Shown: positions 6,577 to 8,287 of the stretch, piece after piece
How positions within the stretch are numbered: position 1 is the stretch's first letter
How the letters are laid out: the number at the start of each line of letters is the position of its first letter
Assembly: GCA_021604605.1 (NCBI GenBank)
Contig: BQJH01000125.1
Coordinates: 1 to 8,287 of the forward strand
Source: Hyphococcus sp.
GTDB lineage: Bacteria; Pseudomonadota; Alphaproteobacteria; Caulobacterales; Parvularculaceae
DNA length: 8,287 bases
Direction: 5' to 3'
Notes under the pieces: model-generated
Told to the model about the DNA's origin: nothing
Seen by the model: only the letters and a program-made list of their open reading frames with translations
The model's database searches: none
Position numbers and translations under genes: made by a program

Positions 6577-7289
6577 GTAAGCCGCATAAAGTAAAACGGT
6601 TTTATAAAACCGTTTCCGTACAGCCGGAAGGGGACGGGTTTGCGGTCTGCCTGGATGGTCGTACTGTTCGCACTCAACGACATGTGCCTTTGCTTGCGCC
6701 AATCAGACAGCTGGCGGAAGAAATCGTAAAAGAGTGGGAAGCGCAAAACGAGCATATTGATCGCGAGTCCATGAAGTTGACAGCGCTCTTGTCTGGCGCT
6801 CTTGATGGTGTTGAAAATGGCGATACTGGGCAGTGGACCGAAGACACGTTAAAGTATCTACAATCAGATTTGTTATGTTACCGGGCTGATGAACCAGCCG
6901 GCCTTGTAAAGCGTCAGGCTGAAATCTGGCAACCCTATCTCGACTGGTTGCAAGATGAGTTTGATGCGCCACTCATCGTTACACAGACACTTCTCGCTAA
7001 AGCCCAGCCTTCAAAGTCTGTTGATGCTGTTGAAAGCCAGTTGAAGGTGATGTCGCCCTCTGTTTTGTTCGCGGTAAAAGTGGCGACTGCGATCACCGGG
7101 TCCGCAGTTCTCGCGCTTGCTGCATGGAAGGGCGCATTTCCGATAGTTGATATTTTCAACGCATCGCAGGTGGACGAGCATTTTCAGCAGGAACGCTGGG
7201 GCGTCGATGATGAGGCGCGTCTGCGTGAAGACGCAATGCGCGCTGAATTCTTGAAAGTGGCGGAGTTTTTTCAGCTTCTAAAGAGCTAA
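6573..7289 (+). CDS. ATP12 family F1-ATPase assembly chaperone
   Basis: A 238-residue homologue of mitochondrial Atp12/ATPAF2, which binds free F1 alpha subunits during assembly of ATP synthase; in bacteria the family is largely alphaproteobacterial. Recognisable features are the N-terminal KRFYKTVSV segment with a short beta-rich region ending DGRTVRTQ (28-35), a central helical domain with the family motif KYLQSDLLCYRAD (94-106), the conserved Gln-Trp-Pro-Trp region at 115-125, and the C-terminal DEHFQQERWGVDDEA (201-215). The C-terminal domain keeps the GSAVLALA helix around 176-183. The start is GTG 6573, overlapping the rluC stop as GTGA, with AGAGGA (6558-6563) 9 bases before it. It is the last gene of the plus-strand block. 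In several alphaproteobacteria a HAD-family hydrolase gene lies between rluC and this gene; none is present here. No intrinsic terminator follows; the convergent gene begins its stop codon 2 bases later. Confidence 0.93.
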   Translation: MSKPHKVKRFYKTVSVQPEGDGFAVCLDGRTVRTQRHVPLLAPIRQLAEEIVKEWEAQNEHIDRESMKLTALLSGALDGVENGDTGQWTEDTLKYLQSDLLCYRADEPAGLVKRQAEIWQPYLDWLQDEFDAPLIVTQTLLAKAQPSKSVDAVESQLKVMSPSVLFAVKVATAITGSAVLALAAWKGAFPIVDIFNASQVDEHFQQERWGVDDEARLREDAMRAEFLKVAEFFQLLKS

Positions 7290-7291
7290 AA

Positions 7292-8074
7292 CTACATGTC
7301 GATAGTTTCACCGCGATTAAGGGCGCGAAAACGCATCAGCTCATTGCCCTTCAGTAATGTATCATTGTCAGCATCCATGGAATCGAAGTCGAGGAGATAC
7401 TCGCGAATGTAATCTTCTCGCGACAACCATGTTTTTGCGCCAGCCATAAAAGCGAATTTTTCTTTCGCGTAAGCCTCATTTTGCATTTCTGCGGCCTCCG
7501 GGCTTAACTCAGCAAGAAAAGCCTCATACTGACGTTGGCGTGCAATTTCTTTTGTTGGAGCCTCGGCCTGCTTCGTTTCATTTTCTTGCCAGCTGTCTAC
7601 TAGAGCGGCAAACTCGTCCGGGGTCAGCATGTAATCAGCGTTGACATCGGCGATTGTAAAATCGAGTTTGGCTTCTTCCAATGCTTCAGGGCGTGTCAGG
7701 ACTTCGCCATCAAATGCTTGTTTCACTCTTTCCAGAGTACTGACGTTTGCTTCCGTAGCGCGGTAGGGACCGTTTCGATCATAGGTGACGGTGCGTTTTG
7801 TCGTTTCAACGACTTCGCCATTGATCGTGCGCTGCAAGGTAAAGGTTTGTTCAAGTTGCTGGCGTGAATTCAGGTCATCGGCAATTTCGTCTTCATTGGG
7901 CTCAACTTCATCCGTTGTTTCAGCTGAAGTCGTAAGCGTCGAAACTTCCTCTGAGACTTGTTCCATCGCCACTGGCTCAACAACCGATGACGCAGGCTCT
8001 TGAGCCAATGTGAGCAACGGCGTTCCGATCAGGCTCATGCTGAGTAGAGATGCAGTCAGTTTTTTTACGAACAT
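7292..8074 (-). CDS. Secreted protein with two EF-hand calcium-binding motifs, function unknown
   Basis: A 260-residue protein. The ATG at 8074 is chosen over upstream candidates because TGAGG (8083-8087) lies 8 bases before it and because it begins directly with a signal peptide (MFVKKLTASLLSMSLIGTPL, likely cleavage after A24, TLA|QE). The mature protein would be periplasmic or extracellular. Residues 26-68 are an acidic, Thr/Ser/Glu/Val-rich stretch without obvious fold. Residues 75-110 look like a beta hairpin (TFTLQRTINGEVVETTKRTV). Two 12-residue EF-hand loops are clear: D143-E154 (Asp, Asn, Asp at 1, 3, 5 and Glu at 12) and D234-E245 (three Asp at 1, 3, 5 and Glu at 12), each flanked by helices. 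The usual glycine at loop position 6 is Tyr148 and Thr239, respectively. They are separated by a long charged helical region (160-215). I do not recognise a named family; calcium sensing or calcium-stabilised binding is inference. Confidence 0.88.
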   Translation of the reverse strand: MFVKKLTASLLSMSLIGTPLLTLAQEPASSVVEPVAMEQVSEEVSTLTTSAETTDEVEPNEDEIADDLNSRQQLEQTFTLQRTINGEVVETTKRTVTYDRNGPYRATEANVSTLERVKQAFDGEVLTRPEALEEAKLDFTIADVNADYMLTPDEFAALVDSWQENETKQAEAPTKEIARQRQYEAFLAELSPEAAEMQNEAYAKEKFAFMAGAKTWLSREDYIREYLLDFDSMDADNDTLLKGNELMRFRALNRGETIDM

Positions 8075-8082
8075 TGATATGG

Positions 8083-8087
8083 CCTCA
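8083..8087 (-). promoter_or_regulatory. Ribosome binding site fixing the start of the EF-hand gene
   Basis: On the minus strand TGAGG sits 8 bases ahead of ATG 8074. The frame is also open further upstream to a GTG at 8221, but that would put 49 non-secretory residues before the signal peptide and run through the intergenic region and across the end of the upstream gene. Confidence 0.7.
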
Positions 8088-8106
8088 TTTGTCTCTGATT
8101 GGGTTT

Positions 8107-8136
8107 GTAACACATGAAAATGGCGAAAAGTTGCAA
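8107..8136 (-). promoter_or_regulatory. Possible weak promoter of the EF-hand gene
   Basis: Read on the minus strand, TTGCAA (8136-8131) and TGTTAC (8112-8107) are 18 bases apart and could serve as -35 and -10 elements, placing transcription about 25 bases before the start codon. The match to the sigma-70 consensus is poor, especially in the -10 element. The gap of 94 bases to the upstream gene could hold a promoter, but the gene may equally be read from upstream. Confidence 0.2.
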
Positions 8137-8147
8137 TATTCTTTGGA

Positions 8148-8183
8148 TTTGCCCAAAGGGCGCAAAGATTAAAGAGCTTTAAT
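8148..8183 (-). other. Palindrome and hairpin between the two minus-strand genes
   Basis: Two elements lie next to each other. ATTAAAGAGCTTTAAT (8168-8183) is a 7+7 inverted repeat around a 2-base centre and spans the stop codon of the edge gene. Immediately downstream in the direction of transcription, TTTGCGCCC and GGGCAAA (minus strand, 8166-8148) form a 7-bp stem with a 2-base bulge and a 3-base loop. No T-run follows, so this is at best a weak or Rho-assisted terminator, or an operator. The base pairing is seen; the function is not known. Confidence 0.35.
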
Positions 8184-8287
8184 GTCCACAATGGAGCGCC
8201 CTGCGGAAACCACGGCCTCACGCCCGGTGCGAAATTCGATGCCTGTCATGGCTTTGACGTAACTCGTCTCTGCCTGAGGCGTACAGC
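8169..8287 (-). CDS. C-terminal end of an unidentified gene (cut by window edge)
   Basis: On the minus strand a frame enters from the right edge, stays open for 38 whole codons from 8285 and ends at TAA (8171-8169). The visible ending reads GIEFRTGREAVVSAGRSIVD followed by IKAL, a protein-like composition with GC-leaning third positions. The other two minus-strand frames hit stops sooner (after 13 and 22 codons), which supports this one. It is in a different frame from the EF-hand gene and ends 94 bases before that gene's start codon. Too little is visible to assign a family, and I do not recognise it. Confidence 0.5.
   Translation of the reverse strand, partial: CTPQAETSYVKAMTGIEFRTGREAVVSAGRSIVDIKAL

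Noticed and set aside
7270..7300. AGCT...AGCT inverted repeat at the convergent gene ends as a bidirectional terminator
   Set aside because: Only about 4-5 base pairs form and neither strand has a T-run after the stem.
8075..8221. 49-residue N-terminal extension of the EF-hand protein back to a GTG at 8221
   Set aside because: It would bury a good signal peptide, crosses the intergenic region and overlaps the end of the upstream gene; the ATG at 8074 has its own binding site.

Overview
The window looks like chromosomal housekeeping DNA from an alphaproteobacterium with moderate GC, in the low fifties by eye. Three things point there: the alphaproteobacterial style of the RNA polymerase alpha subunit (C-terminal half and ending), an ATP12-type F1-ATPase assembly chaperone (a family of mitochondria and Alphaproteobacteria), and the run rpoA-rplQ-Do protease-rarA-crcB-rluC-ATP12. 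I cannot name a genus. I see no mobile element, CRISPR array, tRNA, rRNA or replication origin.

Layout. Bases 1-1478 are the end of the ribosomal 'alpha' operon: rpoA, missing only a few N-terminal codons at the window edge, then rplQ. A small hairpin lies between them, just ahead of the rplQ ribosome binding site. A textbook intrinsic terminator (1522-1557) closes the operon. Seventeen bases later a six-gene plus-strand block begins: a periplasmic Do/HtrA protease (1575-3065), the replication-associated AAA+ ATPase RarA (3072-4385), an integral-membrane fatty acid hydroxylase/sterol desaturase family protein (4425-5204), the fluoride channel CrcB/FluC (5201-5587), an RluC-type 23S rRNA pseudouridine synthase (5584-6576) and an ATP12 family chaperone (6573-7289). 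The last four genes are joined by three successive 4-base start/stop overlaps, so they are very probably co-transcribed and translationally coupled.

From 7292 the DNA is on the minus strand. A secreted EF-hand protein (start at 8074) converges tail-to-tail on the ATP12 gene with only two bases between stop codons. Upstream of it is a short intergenic region with a small palindrome and a hairpin. At the right edge is the C-terminal end of a further, unidentified minus-strand gene (8169-8287).

The plus-strand genes serve general cell upkeep: transcription and translation, envelope protein quality control, replication-fork maintenance, membrane lipid modification, fluoride efflux, rRNA modification and ATP synthase assembly. 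I found no obviously new multi-gene system. The points most worth a second look are the secreted EF-hand protein, the terminator placed almost on top of the protease start, the hairpin before rplQ, the hydroxylase gene sitting inside an otherwise familiar cluster, and the near-CtrA-like palindrome at 8168-8183.
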